A stretch of DNA of 64,000 nucleotides from Streptomyces sp. NBC_00223 (GTDB taxonomy: Bacteria; Actinomycetota; Actinomycetes; Streptomycetales; Streptomycetaceae): positions 1,798,001 through 1,862,000 of the forward strand of contig NZ_CP108109.1 in assembly GCF_036199905.1 (NCBI RefSeq), given 5' to 3'. Positions 52,635 through 61,500 of this stretch are shown here, in pieces (positions within the stretch are counted from its first letter, which is position 1; each line of letters opens with the position of its first letter). The position numbers and the translations under genes are program-made. The notes below the pieces were generated by a model. It was not told the DNA's origin, did no database searches, and saw nothing but the letters and a program-made list of their open reading frames with translations.

Positions 52635-53240
52635 CTACCCACCCCCACCGCCAGCACTGCGACCACCGGCCGCCCGGCCCCGGGTCCACAGACCGTCAAG
52701 CCACCGCCGTGCCGCGGCGCTCTCCGCCGGGTGCCCGATCTCACCTGTCGCCACCCATTCGGCGAACTTGTGAAGGACTTGCGAATTGCCCGGTTCTTTC
52801 AGTACGAACGTACTGATCGCGGACTCCCAGGTGGTACCGCAGGTAAGAACTGAGCCGTCAAGCGAGAGCATACGAAACTCAGGACGGCAGTATCCGCTGC
52901 CGAGAAGGCCTGAAGCACCTGTCCCCATGATGTCCCATGAGTCCTGCAATTCCACGCGGATCCACTGCGAAGGGCCGTCCTCCTCAGGGGTGAGCGCGAC
53001 CAGGAACCGGGGATCGGCCTCAGCGAAAAGACCTGCTTCGACCGACAGCCGATACCAGTCCGCGTTCGCCTTCTCGTGCAGCAGCGGATCCTCGTTGTCC
53101 ACCTGGGACTCGGTCCGGCGGTCCCCAGGAGGACAGCTAGGCGCCTGGCCGGTGACGAGGGAGGGAACGAGCCCACTCAGGTCACCGCTTTCCTCCAGCA
53201 CCAGGAGACCCGCTGCGGCAAGAGATTCCTTCAGTTCCAT
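52635..53240 (-). CDS. Hypothetical protein next to an integrase remnant
   Basis: A 201-residue protein of unknown function. It starts at ATG 53240 (MELKESLAAAGLLVL), with GGGGATGAG upstream. Aromatic and acidic residues are frequent in the middle (DWYRLSVEAGLF, QWIRVELQDSWDIMG), as in single-domain immunity-type proteins. The last 20 residues are Gly/Arg low complexity and probably not conserved. There is no membrane segment or catalytic motif. It adjoins the 3' fragment of a tyrosine recombinase on the other strand, so it probably came in with a mobile element. An immunity role is a guess from shape and context. Confidence 0.5.
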   Translation of the reverse strand: MELKESLAAAGLLVLEESGDLSGLVPSLVTGQAPSCPPGDRRTESQVDNEDPLLHEKANADWYRLSVEAGLFAEADPRFLVALTPEEDGPSQWIRVELQDSWDIMGTGASGLLGSGYCRPEFRMLSLDGSVLTCGTTWESAISTFVLKEPGNSQVLHKFAEWVATGEIGHPAESAAARRWLDGLWTRGRAAGGRSAGGGGG

Positions 53241-53317
53241 CTCATCCCCATCCCGTCCTGCCCGCCGACTGCCTGCGGTCCCCAAAGGATCATCACGACC
53301 GACAAACCCGGGAGCGC

Positions 53318-53629
53318 GTGGCAGCGGTCACCGACTGGAAGGACAGCGGCTACGTCTCCGTCTGGCGCGACAGTTGCCCGATCGAGGGAGCCGCCCTTAT
53401 GGCAGAGGGCGTCGACTTCGTCGTCATCAAGGAACTCCTCGGCCACGCCCACATCGGCGTCACCGCGACGGTGTACCCCCAACGTCCATCGCTGCCTCCA
53501 CGCGATGCCATCGACCTCCTCGGACACGCCCTCGAAAGCCTCGCCGAGAGCGACGAAGGCAACGACCGCCGCTCTGTACGGTCCCGTTCGCTGACGTTGC
53601 CGTCAACTACCGCCGTCAGACGCCACTGA
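53318..53629 (+). pseudogene. 3' remnant of a tyrosine recombinase (integrase)
   Basis: Within this frame, GVDFVVIKELLGHAHIGVTA then DAIDLLGHALESLAES matches the end of Streptomyces phage/ICE-type tyrosine integrases (KELLGHAxIxxTxxYxHV). The segment after the catalytic region reads VYPQRPSLPPR instead of YxHVRLRLQR, consistent with small frameshifts. The N-terminus, the catalytic Arg-His-x-x-Arg block and most of the protein are missing. The following terminator fits the natural end of such a gene. No tRNA or att repeat is visible nearby, so the element has been lost or rearranged. Confidence 0.8.
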
Positions 53630-53661
53630 GGCCCCACCGGAATCGGATTCCGGTGGGGCCT
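53629..53661 (+). terminator. Terminator after the integrase remnant
   Basis: Two perfect 16-bp arms (AGGCCCCACCGGAATC, 53629-53644, and its complement, 53646-53661), followed by TCTAAAA. The A-run reads as U on the opposite strand, so it may also end transcription of the minus-strand gene at 53704. Confidence 0.9.
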
Positions 53662-53703
53662 CTAAAACGGCCCTACCCAATAATGCGCGGCAGCTTTACT
53701 GCC

Positions 53704-54105
53704 TCAGTCGACCTGTCCCCAGTTCATTTCCGGACCGGGTGGCCACTCCTGCCCAAAGTCGAACAGGGTCTCATCGTCGAAGTCCCGAACAGCTTCACGC
53801 CAAGATGGACGGCCGCCTACGATGAAACCGCAAAAATTCTCGCTCGAAACCAGATAGAGCGATTGCTGCTTATCGCCGATGTCGAACTTCTTAGCAACCT
53901 CGGCGGCTTCCCGAGACGAAGGTCGCCAAATCTTCACCCCTTTCATTCTCGGCCTGAGGAACATCACCTCTACATTGTCGGCGTAGATCTCAACCCTAGT
54001 GCCGAACTCATCACCGGGACTCGGGTTGCCGTGCAGCAGCATCGTGCGATGCGAAGGACTGAAGCTCCAGATCTCGAACAGTCTGTCCGACTCATACGCT
54101 GACAC
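53704..54105 (-). CDS. Immunity-like hypothetical protein of low G+C
   Basis: A 133-residue protein from GTG 54105, which overlaps by one base the stop codon of the fragment upstream (TAGTG). It is rich in Phe, Trp, Asp and Glu (RLFEIWSFSPSHRTMLLHG, FGQEWPPGPEMNWGQVD) with no membrane segment. Codon use is much less G/C-biased than that of its neighbours. The order of a toxin-like tail followed with no gap by a small acidic protein is that of polymorphic-toxin C-termini and their immunity genes. I do not recognise a family. Function as an immunity protein is an inference from context and composition. Confidence 0.55.
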   Translation of the reverse strand: MSAYESDRLFEIWSFSPSHRTMLLHGNPSPGDEFGTRVEIYADNVEVMFLRPRMKGVKIWRPSSREAAEVAKKFDIGDKQQSLYLVSSENFCGFIVGGRPSWREAVRDFDDETLFDFGQEWPPGPEMNWGQVD

Positions 54106-54350
54106 TACTGACTTGCCAAACCTCTCGGAGCGAACCAGTCAGGTTCTTCAACACCGACTGGCGCGCCTCTCCAGTGGAACTGAATGGACGACCAAGGCCT
54201 ACCGAACTCGCTGTCCACACTATTCAGGTAGGCGTTTCGCCCAACAACGCTCGTCTCCCAAGGTGTGCCATATCCGCCCCGCACAGCGCCCTTCAAGTCA
54301 GCTTCAACCTCTCGGATATAAGCATTCTGTCGTTGAACGTATGCGCTCCC
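54105..54350 (-). pseudogene. Toxin-tail-like fragment before the immunity-like gene
   Basis: This C-terminal coding fragment ends at TAG 54105-54107. Credible residues are about NRRRGSAYVQRQNAYIRE through GYGTPWETSVVGRNAYLNSV and EFGRPWSSIQFHWRGAPVG. The frame stays open further 5' to 54707, but there the opposite strand has the stronger codon bias, so the true coding part ends near 54350. No start or N-terminal trafficking domain is left. The fragment looks like the orphan end of a secreted polymorphic toxin, joined to other DNA at that point. The toxin type is not recognisable. Confidence 0.4.
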
Positions 54351-54635
54351 GCGGCGACGGTTCCGTTCGTCACGCTTGCCGACGACGTCGACCGCTCGCC
54401 CTCCTGCGCCTTCCCGACTGTCACCGGCGACAGTGCTCTCGGCGGCGCGACCGGCTACGCCGGCGCCTCTGTCAGCGACGTCCGGCGCTCCCCCTCGGCC
54501 CTGTCCGCCGCCTCGGTGGCCGACCTGGACGAGGACAACCCGACGCTCATTCAGCTCGGCCAGAACCATGGGCGGCCGCTCGCCTTCCGGTCCGGCCCCG
54601 CGCGGGGTCGAGGGGAGAGCGTTACGTGGGGTTAA
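54350..54635 (+). pseudogene. 3' remnant of an unidentified gene abutting the glnII operator
   Basis: From about 54350 the plus-strand frame (VPFVTLADDVDRSPSCAF, GGATGYAGASVSDVRRSP, ADLDEDNPTLIQLGQNHG) shows the strong third-position G/C bias of real genes. It ends at TAA 54633-54635. There is no start or known family, and to the left the sequence turns into the A+T-richer toxin-like fragment. This looks like the end of the original gene upstream of glnII, cut by the arrival of foreign DNA. Its stop codon lies inside the GlnR-type operator. Confidence 0.45.
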
Positions 54636-54658
54636 CGCGAGGGCAACAGGCGGGAAAA
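54621..54658 (+). promoter_or_regulatory. GlnR-type operator upstream of glnII
   Basis: Pentamers GTTAC (54621), TTAAC (54632), GCAAC (54643) and GAAAA (54654) follow each other at 11-bp intervals with 6-base spacers. This is the same arrangement as upstream of glnA. The operator ends 81 bases before the glnII start. Binding by GlnR is inferred. Confidence 0.7.
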
Positions 54659-54739
54659 GGCGGGTTGGGACACTGCCCTCGGTCCGATCAGCGCAGCTCG
54701 GCCGCACCCGCGATCACGTTCGTTAAGGATGGCGTCACC

Positions 54740-55759
54740 GTGACCTACAAGGCTGAGTACATCTGGATAGACGGCACCGCCCCCACCGCCAAGCTCCGTT
54801 CGAAGACGAAGATCCTCGCGGACGGCGCCGAGCTGCCGGTCTGGGGCTTCGACGGCTCCAGCACCAACCAGGCCAAGGGGCACGCCTCGGACCGCGTACT
54901 CAAGCCCGTCGCGTCCTTCGCCGACCCGATCCGCGGCGGCGACGACCTCCTCGTGCTGTGCGAGGTCTTCAACATCGACGGCACCCCGCACGAGTCCAAC
55001 ACCCGCGCCGCGCTGCGCGAGGTCTCCGAGCGGTTCGCCGCGCAGGAGTCGCTGTTCGGCATCGAGCAGGAGTACACCTTCTTCAAGGGCTCGCGCCCGC
55101 TCGGCTTCCCCGAGGCCGGATTCCCCGCGCCGCAGGGCGGTTACTACTGCGGCGTCGGCGCCGACGAGATCTTCGGCCGCGACGTCGTCGAGAAGCACCT
55201 CGACAACTGCCTGGCCGCCGGCCTCGGCATCTCCGGCATCAACGCCGAGGTCATGCCCGGCCAGTGGGAGTTCCAGGTCGGCCCGCTGAGCCCGCTGGAC
55301 GCCTCGGACCACCTGTGGGTCGCCCGCTGGCTGCTCTACCGCACCGCCGAGGACTTCGGCATCTCCGCGACCCTCGACCCCAAGCCCGCCAAGGGCGACT
55401 GGAACGGCGCCGGCGCGCACACCAACTTCTCCACCAAGGCGATGCGCGAGGGCTACGAGGCCATCATCGAGGCCGCCGAGGCACTGGGCCGCGACGACAA
55501 GCCGCTGGAGCACATCAAGCACTACGGCGCCGGGGTCGAGGCCCGCCTCACCGGTGCGCACGAGACCGCCCCCTGGAACGAGTACAGCTACGGCGTCTCC
55601 AACCGCGGCGCGTCCGTGCGCATCCCGTGGCAGGTCGAGGTGGACCAGAAGGGCTACATCGAGGACCGCCGCCCGAACGCGAACGTCGACCCGTACGTCG
55701 TCACCCGGCTGATCGTCGACACCTGCGGCAGCGCGCTGGAGAAGGCCGGACTGGTCTGA
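54740..55759 (+). CDS. glnII: Glutamine synthetase type II (GSII)
   Basis: Eukaryote-type glutamine synthetase making glutamine from glutamate, ammonium and ATP. The 339-residue length and the start TYKAEYIWIDGTAPTAKLRS match actinobacterial GlnII. Family motifs are present: LPVWGFDGSST, EQEYTFFKG in the catalytic site, GINAEVMPGQWEFQVGP, NGAGAHTNFSTKAMR, and NRGASVRIPW near the C-terminus. There is no adenylylation motif, so control is mainly transcriptional, through the GlnR-type operator. The GTG start has AAGGATGG upstream. GSII gives the cell a second, heat-labile enzyme beside GSI. In S. coelicolor glnA and glnII are also near neighbours, but here 51 kb of mostly other genes separates them. 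Confidence 0.97.
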   Translation: MTYKAEYIWIDGTAPTAKLRSKTKILADGAELPVWGFDGSSTNQAKGHASDRVLKPVASFADPIRGGDDLLVLCEVFNIDGTPHESNTRAALREVSERFAAQESLFGIEQEYTFFKGSRPLGFPEAGFPAPQGGYYCGVGADEIFGRDVVEKHLDNCLAAGLGISGINAEVMPGQWEFQVGPLSPLDASDHLWVARWLLYRTAEDFGISATLDPKPAKGDWNGAGAHTNFSTKAMREGYEAIIEAAEALGRDDKPLEHIKHYGAGVEARLTGAHETAPWNEYSYGVSNRGASVRIPWQVEVDQKGYIEDRRPNANVDPYVVTRLIVDTCGSALEKAGLV

Positions 55760-55872
55760 GCCGGCGGGGCCGAGCCGTACGGTCCCGGCCTCCGCGCCGA
55801 CCCTCCCGGCCGCAGGGCCGTTGCGCGAGGCCGAGTACGCGAGCGCCCCCGCCCCCCTACGTCAAGCCCCCC

Positions 55873-55902
55873 GGGGGCGCCCGTCACCCGACGGGCGCCC
55901 CC
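55873..55902 (+). terminator. Terminator after glnII
   Basis: Perfect 12-bp stem (GGGGGCGCCCGT, 55873-55884, and its complement, 55891-55902) with a CACCCG loop. It is 114 bases after the glnII stop and is followed by a C-rich tract with short ATTCCCGCCCCC repeats. Confidence 0.8.
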
Positions 55903-55994
55903 GTTCCCGCTCCCGCCCCCATTCCCGCCCCCATTCCCCGGCCCCTCCGCCGTCCCAGGGGTGACCAACGCCCCCACCGCTCGTTTGACCGTGC

Positions 55995-57914
55995 GTGAAA
56001 ACCCCGCACGTACCGGCCACCCCCGCACCGGCCGACGACTCCGTGACCGTGGAGCAGGCCGAGGCCGCCCTCGTCGCGCACTACCCGCGGCTGGTACGGC
56101 TGGCCTATCTGACGCTGCCCGCCGCGCTCGGCCGCCACCGCAGAGTGCTGGCCGCGCACCGGCTCGCCCAGCGCTCGCTGCCGCGCTCGGCCCGGCCGTC
56201 GCAGGCGCCGGGGGGCGCGTACGGGCTGCTGCGGCAGGAAGTGCTGCGCGGCGCGCTGGCGTACGCCGGGCGCGGGCGGGTGCGCAGGGCCGCCGAGGAC
56301 GCGCTGCCCCTGCCGCGGGTCATGGGCCTGCGGGTGCACCCGACCGCGACCGGCGCCGAGGAGCCCACACCGGACCGTATGCCCGCCGCGGCCCGGGCGG
56401 CGTACGCGCTGCTGGGCGTCGAGGGGCTGGGGGCACGCGAGGCGCGGGCCGTGCTCGAAGCGGTGGGCGCGCGCGGCGCCGCGCAGGCCGTGCAGACGGC
56501 CGCCGCCCGGGCCGAGGTGCAACCACCGCTCACGGAAGGCGACTTCGACCCCTGCACGCTCAAGGCCGAGCCCACCGACCTGTTGCGCCGTCGCAGGCGC
56601 GCCCGGGTGGGGCTCACCGCGGCGGTGACCGTGGCGGTCGGCACGCTGCTGGTGTCCGTCGGCGGCGGCAGCGGCTCCCCGCAGTCGTACGCGGCCGCCG
56701 GTACGCCCGGCGCCAACCCCCGTACGCTCGACCCGACCGCGCTCGTCCACCCCTCGGCGGACGCGTGGCAGACCACCACGCGGCTGGACTTCACGGCGTG
56801 GCCGACCCGCGGCGACCGTACGTCGGACTCCGCGCTGCTCGGCCGGGCGCTCGCGGTGTGGGCGAACCCGGGCTCGTCGGTGGACGTCAGCAGCACCCCC
56901 GGCACCCCGCGCACCGGCCCCTCGCAGCCCCCGCAGCTGCTCTTCGCGGGCGACGTCGACAACGCCACCGTGGTGATCTTCTACGACGGCCTGCGGGTGA
57001 TCCGTTACGCCCAGCTGCGGCACGGCACCGGACGGGCCGCGCTGGACTTCTCGCAGGTGCAGAACGCGGATCTGACCACCTCGGCGGCCGTTCTGGTGGA
57101 CCGGGTGGACGGCAACGCGCGTTTTCTGACCGCCCCTTGGGTCACCGACGCGCAGACCGTCGACCTGCTGCGCCCCGACCAGGACGCCCAGCCGCTGCAC
57201 CGGACGGCGGACGGTGTGACCGATCCGGTACGGACGCCGGGCGCGGGCGCGGCGGCGGGCAGCTGCGGTACGGCCTGGCCCGCGCTCCAGCTGCGGCCGT
57301 CGGCGAAGCTCGGCGGGCAGCGGACCTTTCTGCTCACCGACCTCGGCGATCTCGCGCCGGTCCATCTGACCTACACCCCGCCACCGCCGGACGCCGGGGC
57401 ACAGTCGGGGCCGATGGAGGCCACCGGGCCGCAGGCGCGGGCGAGTTGGGCGCACAGCGCCTGCCGACTGGGCGAACTGCGCGGCCAGAGCGTGAAATCC
57501 GCCAACAACTGGGAGTTCGCCCGCACTTCGCTGCCCGAGGACGGCGGTGAGGCGTCCTGGACCTGCGACCGGGCGGACACCTGGCGCGGACCCGGCGTGG
57601 CCACCGTGCAGTTCGTGCCGCCCGCGACGAAGACGGGCGCGCCCGGCACCCCGGCCGGGCAGCAGGCCGACGGCAACGCGTGCAGCCCTTACGGGCCGCA
57701 TGTGCTGGCCGGGGTGATGTGGAAGTCGGCCGCCGGGCACTGGTACGTGCTGGCGGCGGGTGACTACGGCGTGTCCCGGATCACCGCGACCGACGGGGTG
57801 ACGGCCTCCGCCGACGCGCCCTTCCTCAGCGTTCCCGCACCGCGCGGCGCCCGGCCCACCCTCACCGGCCACCTCGCGGACGGCGGCACGCTCTCCCCGC
57901 TGAGCGGCGACTAG
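55995..57914 (+). CDS. Membrane protein with sigma-factor-like N-terminus
   Basis: A 639-residue protein. Residues 15-190 resemble regions 2 and 4 of an ECF-like sigma factor (EAALVAHYPRLVRLAYLTLP, then AYALLGVEGLGAREARAVLE) but lack clear core-binding residues. One membrane helix is at about 205-225 (VGLTAAVTVAVGTLLVSVGG), followed by a large extracytoplasmic domain with several cysteines (SCGTAWPALQL, SACRLGELRG, WTCDRADTW, ACSPYGPH). A joined sigma-like and extracellular sensor part suggests signal transfer across the membrane, unproven. GTG 55995 has no ribosome-binding site; GTG 56042 is an alternative. This protein type follows glnII in Streptomyces, as far as I recall. Confidence 0.65.
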   Translation: MKTPHVPATPAPADDSVTVEQAEAALVAHYPRLVRLAYLTLPAALGRHRRVLAAHRLAQRSLPRSARPSQAPGGAYGLLRQEVLRGALAYAGRGRVRRAAEDALPLPRVMGLRVHPTATGAEEPTPDRMPAAARAAYALLGVEGLGAREARAVLEAVGARGAAQAVQTAAARAEVQPPLTEGDFDPCTLKAEPTDLLRRRRRARVGLTAAVTVAVGTLLVSVGGGSGSPQSYAAAGTPGANPRTLDPTALVHPSADAWQTTTRLDFTAWPTRGDRTSDSALLGRALAVWANPGSSVDVSSTPGTPRTGPSQPPQLLFAGDVDNATVVIFYDGLRVIRYAQLRHGTGRAALDFSQVQNADLTTSAAVLVDRVDGNARFLTAPWVTDAQTVDLLRPDQDAQPLHRTADGVTDPVRTPGAGAAAGSCGTAWPALQLRPSAKLGGQRTFLLTDLGDLAPVHLTYTPPPPDAGAQSGPMEATGPQARASWAHSACRLGELRGQSVKSANNWEFARTSLPEDGGEASWTCDRADTWRGPGVATVQFVPPATKTGAPGTPAGQQADGNACSPYGPHVLAGVMWKSAAGHWYVLAAGDYGVSRITATDGVTASADAPFLSVPAPRGARPTLTGHLADGGTLSPLSGD

Positions 57915-58154
57915 GCTCACCGGCCCGCCCGGGCCGCGAACCCCGTACGCGCGCCCACCGCGAACCCGTACGAGTACCCGTAGGCCGCACCGGCCGCCAC
58001 CTGCCAACACGTCCCAAGGCCCCTGGTTTCAGGCGCCCTTACCCTCGCTGATTGTTTTCGGCACAAGCGGACAACCTGCTATCAATGAGGGTGCAAGCCA
58101 CCGTTGACGGCACGCTGACGGGCACCCGGAACAACCTGAGAGCAGGGTGGGGTC

Positions 58155-58514
58155 ATGAGCTTGGGCTGGAAGATCGTCGCGGTGACGCTGGGTGCGGCCG
58201 TCGTGGCCAGTGCGCCCTTCGCGTGGTTGCTGAGCGGGCCGGACACCGGCCAGCTGATCGCCGCCACGGTCCAGATACTCCTCGGTCTCGCGGCCGTCCT
58301 CGTACCCTGGTTCCTCCCGTCCCCGGCCGGGTCCACGGATCAGGTCGAGGACAGCGGCGAGGCGAAGGCGACCAACGGCGGAAAGGCCGGTACGGGCATC
58401 CGTCGGCAGCGCGGGGCGGCCGGCGGCGGATCGGCGACCGTACGGCGCAGCGGGGCCGCGACGGCTGACGGCCCCGATTCCCGCGCGCACACCGGCATCG
58501 AGTACACCGACTGA
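58155..58514 (+). CDS. Small membrane protein upstream of a STAND NTPase
   Basis: A 119-residue protein with two membrane helices (VAVTLGAAVVASAPFAWLL at 7-26 and AATVQILLGLAAVLVPWFL at 36-55). A charged Gly/Arg-rich disordered tail follows. ATG 58155 has AGCAGGGTGGGG upstream. The next gene starts 48 bases after its stop on the same strand, so the two likely form one operon. In STAND conflict systems a small membrane protein beside the NTPase may act as the membrane-directed effector; this is inference. The 240 bases upstream (57915-58154) contain no other gene. Confidence 0.6.
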   Translation: MSLGWKIVAVTLGAAVVASAPFAWLLSGPDTGQLIAATVQILLGLAAVLVPWFLPSPAGSTDQVEDSGEAKATNGGKAGTGIRRQRGAAGGGSATVRRSGAATADGPDSRAHTGIEYTD

Positions 58515-58562
58515 TCCGGCGGCCATGAACACCACGGGCGGGGCGGCGGAAGGCAGCGCGCG

Positions 58563-61500
58563 GTGAAGTGGCCGAAGCGCCGCGGCGGCGCGGACGGGTC
58601 GGCCGAATCGCTGCTCCTCGGACGAATCGATCTGAGCGGCACAGGTCCGGCCACGGCCTCCTCCCACGGCATCGCCATCTCCGGGATCGGCGTGATCAAC
58701 CAGGTCAGCGTCGCACCCGAGCCCCGGCAGCCGGTCTCCTGGCCCTATCAGATCGGCAGGATCCCGCCACCCGCGAGCTGCTTTCAACACCGCGACGCCA
58801 TGGCGGTCCTACGGGGATCGGCCCGAACGAGCAGACCGTCCGGCGCTGCCCAACTGCGGTCCAGCACGGCACAAGAGACAGCCGCGACACCCCAACTGCC
58901 CTCGTCCACAGTCCCGGAGACGACCGGCGCCGCCCAACCGCCCTCCACCGCGACGGAACCGGCGGTCGCGTGCCATGTCCTCACCGGTGGCGGCGGGGTC
59001 GGCAAGACGCAGGTGGCCGCGCGCTTCGCCCACGAGATGTCGGCGCGGGGCCGGGTCGATCTCCTGGTGTGGGCGAGCGGCGCCACCCGGGACGGCATCG
59101 TGTCCGTGTACGCCCGCGCGGCCGTGGACATCTGCGGCGCGGACGGCGCGGCGGAGGAAGTTGCCGCGGAGGCGTTCCTCAGCTACTTGCAGACCTGCGA
59201 ACGGCGCTGGCTGATCGTGCTCGACGACGTGTCCGACCCGGCGGACCTGCGTGGTCTGTGGCCGCCCGCCACCGCGTACGGGCACACGCTGATCACCACC
59301 CGGCGCCGGGAGTCCGCGCTGCGGGGCCACGCCCGTCGGACCCTGGAGGTGGGACTCTTCACCCCGGCCCAGTCGGTGCGCTATCTGGCGGAGAAGCTCG
59401 GCCCACAGCCCGGCACCGCAACAGAGCCCGGCACCGTCACGGAGTACGCCGACGGACCGGAGACCAGCACCGGCACCGGCACCGGCACCGGCGCCGGCAC
59501 CGAGGACGACACCCGACCGGGCGACGCCGACCCGCCCCCCGATCCCGAACTGGCCGCCCTCGCCGACGACCTCGGCCATCTGCCGCTCGCCCTGTCCCAG
59601 GCCGCCGCCTATCTCATGGACGAAGGGCTCAGCCCCCGGGAGTACCGCGCGCGCCTGGCCGAACGCCGTCCCCTGGTGGAGGTGCTGCCGGACGACAGCG
59701 GTCTGCCGGACGAGCAGCGGGTCACCGTGGCGGCGGTGTGGTCGCTGTCGGTGGACCAGGCCGACACGCTGGTGCCGCGCGGGCTGGCCCGTCCGATGCT
59801 GCACCTCTGCTCCCTGCTCGGCTCCGACGGCATCCTCGAATCGGTGCTCACCAGCCTGCCGGTCCGCCGCTACCTCGGCATGCTGCCGACCGCACCCGAG
59901 CAACCGGCCGCACCCGAGCAGCCCGCCGCACCCGCCGTACCCGCCGACCCCGCCGCGCCGGAGCCGCCGACGAAACCCCTGGCACCCGCCGACCGGAAGG
60001 AACCGGCTGCCCATGAGGAGCCGGACCACCAGGCACCGCCGCTCATCGTCCCCGTCAGCCAGGAGGAGGCCAGAAGCGCCCTGCGCGCCCTGCACCGGCT
60101 CAGCCTGGTGGACCACACGACCCGTACCCCGCCCACCGTCCGTGTCCACCAGCTCACCCAGCGCGCCACCCGGGACACGCTGGCCGAGAAGACCCTCGCC
60201 GTCGCGGCCGGCACTCTCGCCGGCGCGCTCTATCTCGTCTGGCCGAAGGACGAATTCGCGCCGGAGACCTCCTACTTGCGCGCGGCGACGAACGCCCTCT
60301 ACGGGAACGCGGGTTGGGCGCTGTGGGTGGGTCCGCCGGAGGTCCGCGCGGTGCTGTACCGCACGGTGACGAGTCTCGGCTCGCTCGGCCAGCCGAGGGC
60401 GGCCGCCCGGTCCTGCGCCGCCCTCGTCACTCCCGCCCGGCGGACCCTGGGGGACGACGATCCGGAAGTCCTCACCGTCCGCAGCCTGCACGCCTATTGG
60501 CAAGGTCAGGCCGGGGACGTCGAAGGGGCGCTGGCCGAACGCCGTGCCCTCACCGAGGACGCGGCGCGGGTGCACGGTCCGGAGGGTTACGGCGCGTTGG
60601 AGGCCAGGACCCTGCTGGCCGAGGCGTTGAACGCGGCGGGGGACGCGGCCGAGGGTGTCCGCGTGGCGCGGGAGGTGCTGGCCGAAGCGGAACGGCTGCT
60701 CGGCCCGGACCACGAACTGACCCTGGTCACCCGCTTCGTGCTCGCGAGCTGCCGCGGCCAGTGCGAGAACCCGTCCGAGGCCGCCACCGCGTACGCCGAA
60801 CTGCTGCCCGCCCTGGAACGGGTCTTCGGACCCGATGCCCCGACCACCCTGTCGGCCCGGGGGAACATGGCCTACTTCCTCGGCGAGGCGGGTGACGCGC
60901 ACCAGGCGGTGGCCGTGTACGAGCAGGTGGTCGCCGACCGGGTGCGCACCATGGGTCCCGCCCATCCGGCCACCCTGCGCTCCCGGGCCAACCTGGCGGA
61001 GCGGCGCAGGCACGCTGGCGACGACGAGCGGGCCGTCATGGAGTTCGAGGAACTCCTCGCCGACCAACGGCGGTTGCTCGACCCTCTGCATCCGCAGACC
61101 ATGGTCACCCGTAACAATCTGGCCCTGCTCCGCGGCAACACGGGGGACCCCGCCGGAGCCGCCGCCGCGCTGGAGGCCCTGCTCGCCGACCGGTTGGGCG
61201 TACTGGGAGCGCAGCATCCGCACACCCTCCAGACCCGGGTGATCCTGGCCGAGATGCAGGCGGAGTCCGGTGATCTCACCACGGCACTACGGACGTCGGA
61301 GACGGCCGTGGCCGAACTGAGCCGGGTCATGGGCCCGGAGAATCCTTACACCCTGTACGCCAGGATGCGCCGGCTCTTCTGGCAGGCGCGGGACGGCGAT
61401 CCGCTCGACGCCGCGGCGCGGATGGCCGAACTGCACGACACACAGAAGCGGGTGCTGGGCCCGGACGCCCGTGACACCCTGCAGAGCGCCGTTCATGTCT

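Noticed and set aside
54351..54707. N-terminal extension of the toxin-tail fragment on the minus strand
   Set aside because: The frame is open, but the plus strand here has the stronger third-position G/C bias and a sensible 3' end. The extension is probably a shadow.
52600..54740. tRNA gene or attachment-site repeats beside the integrase remnant
   Set aside because: No cloverleaf-like sequence and no long direct repeat flanking 52.6-54.7 kb was seen, so no att site can be assigned.
54705..54740. A further copy of the TAGAGGGT palindromic repeat at the glnII start
   Set aside because: CACGTTCGTTA followed by GTCAC resembles one degenerate unit, but the TAGAGG core and the second arm are missing. 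It may simply be the native glnII leader.
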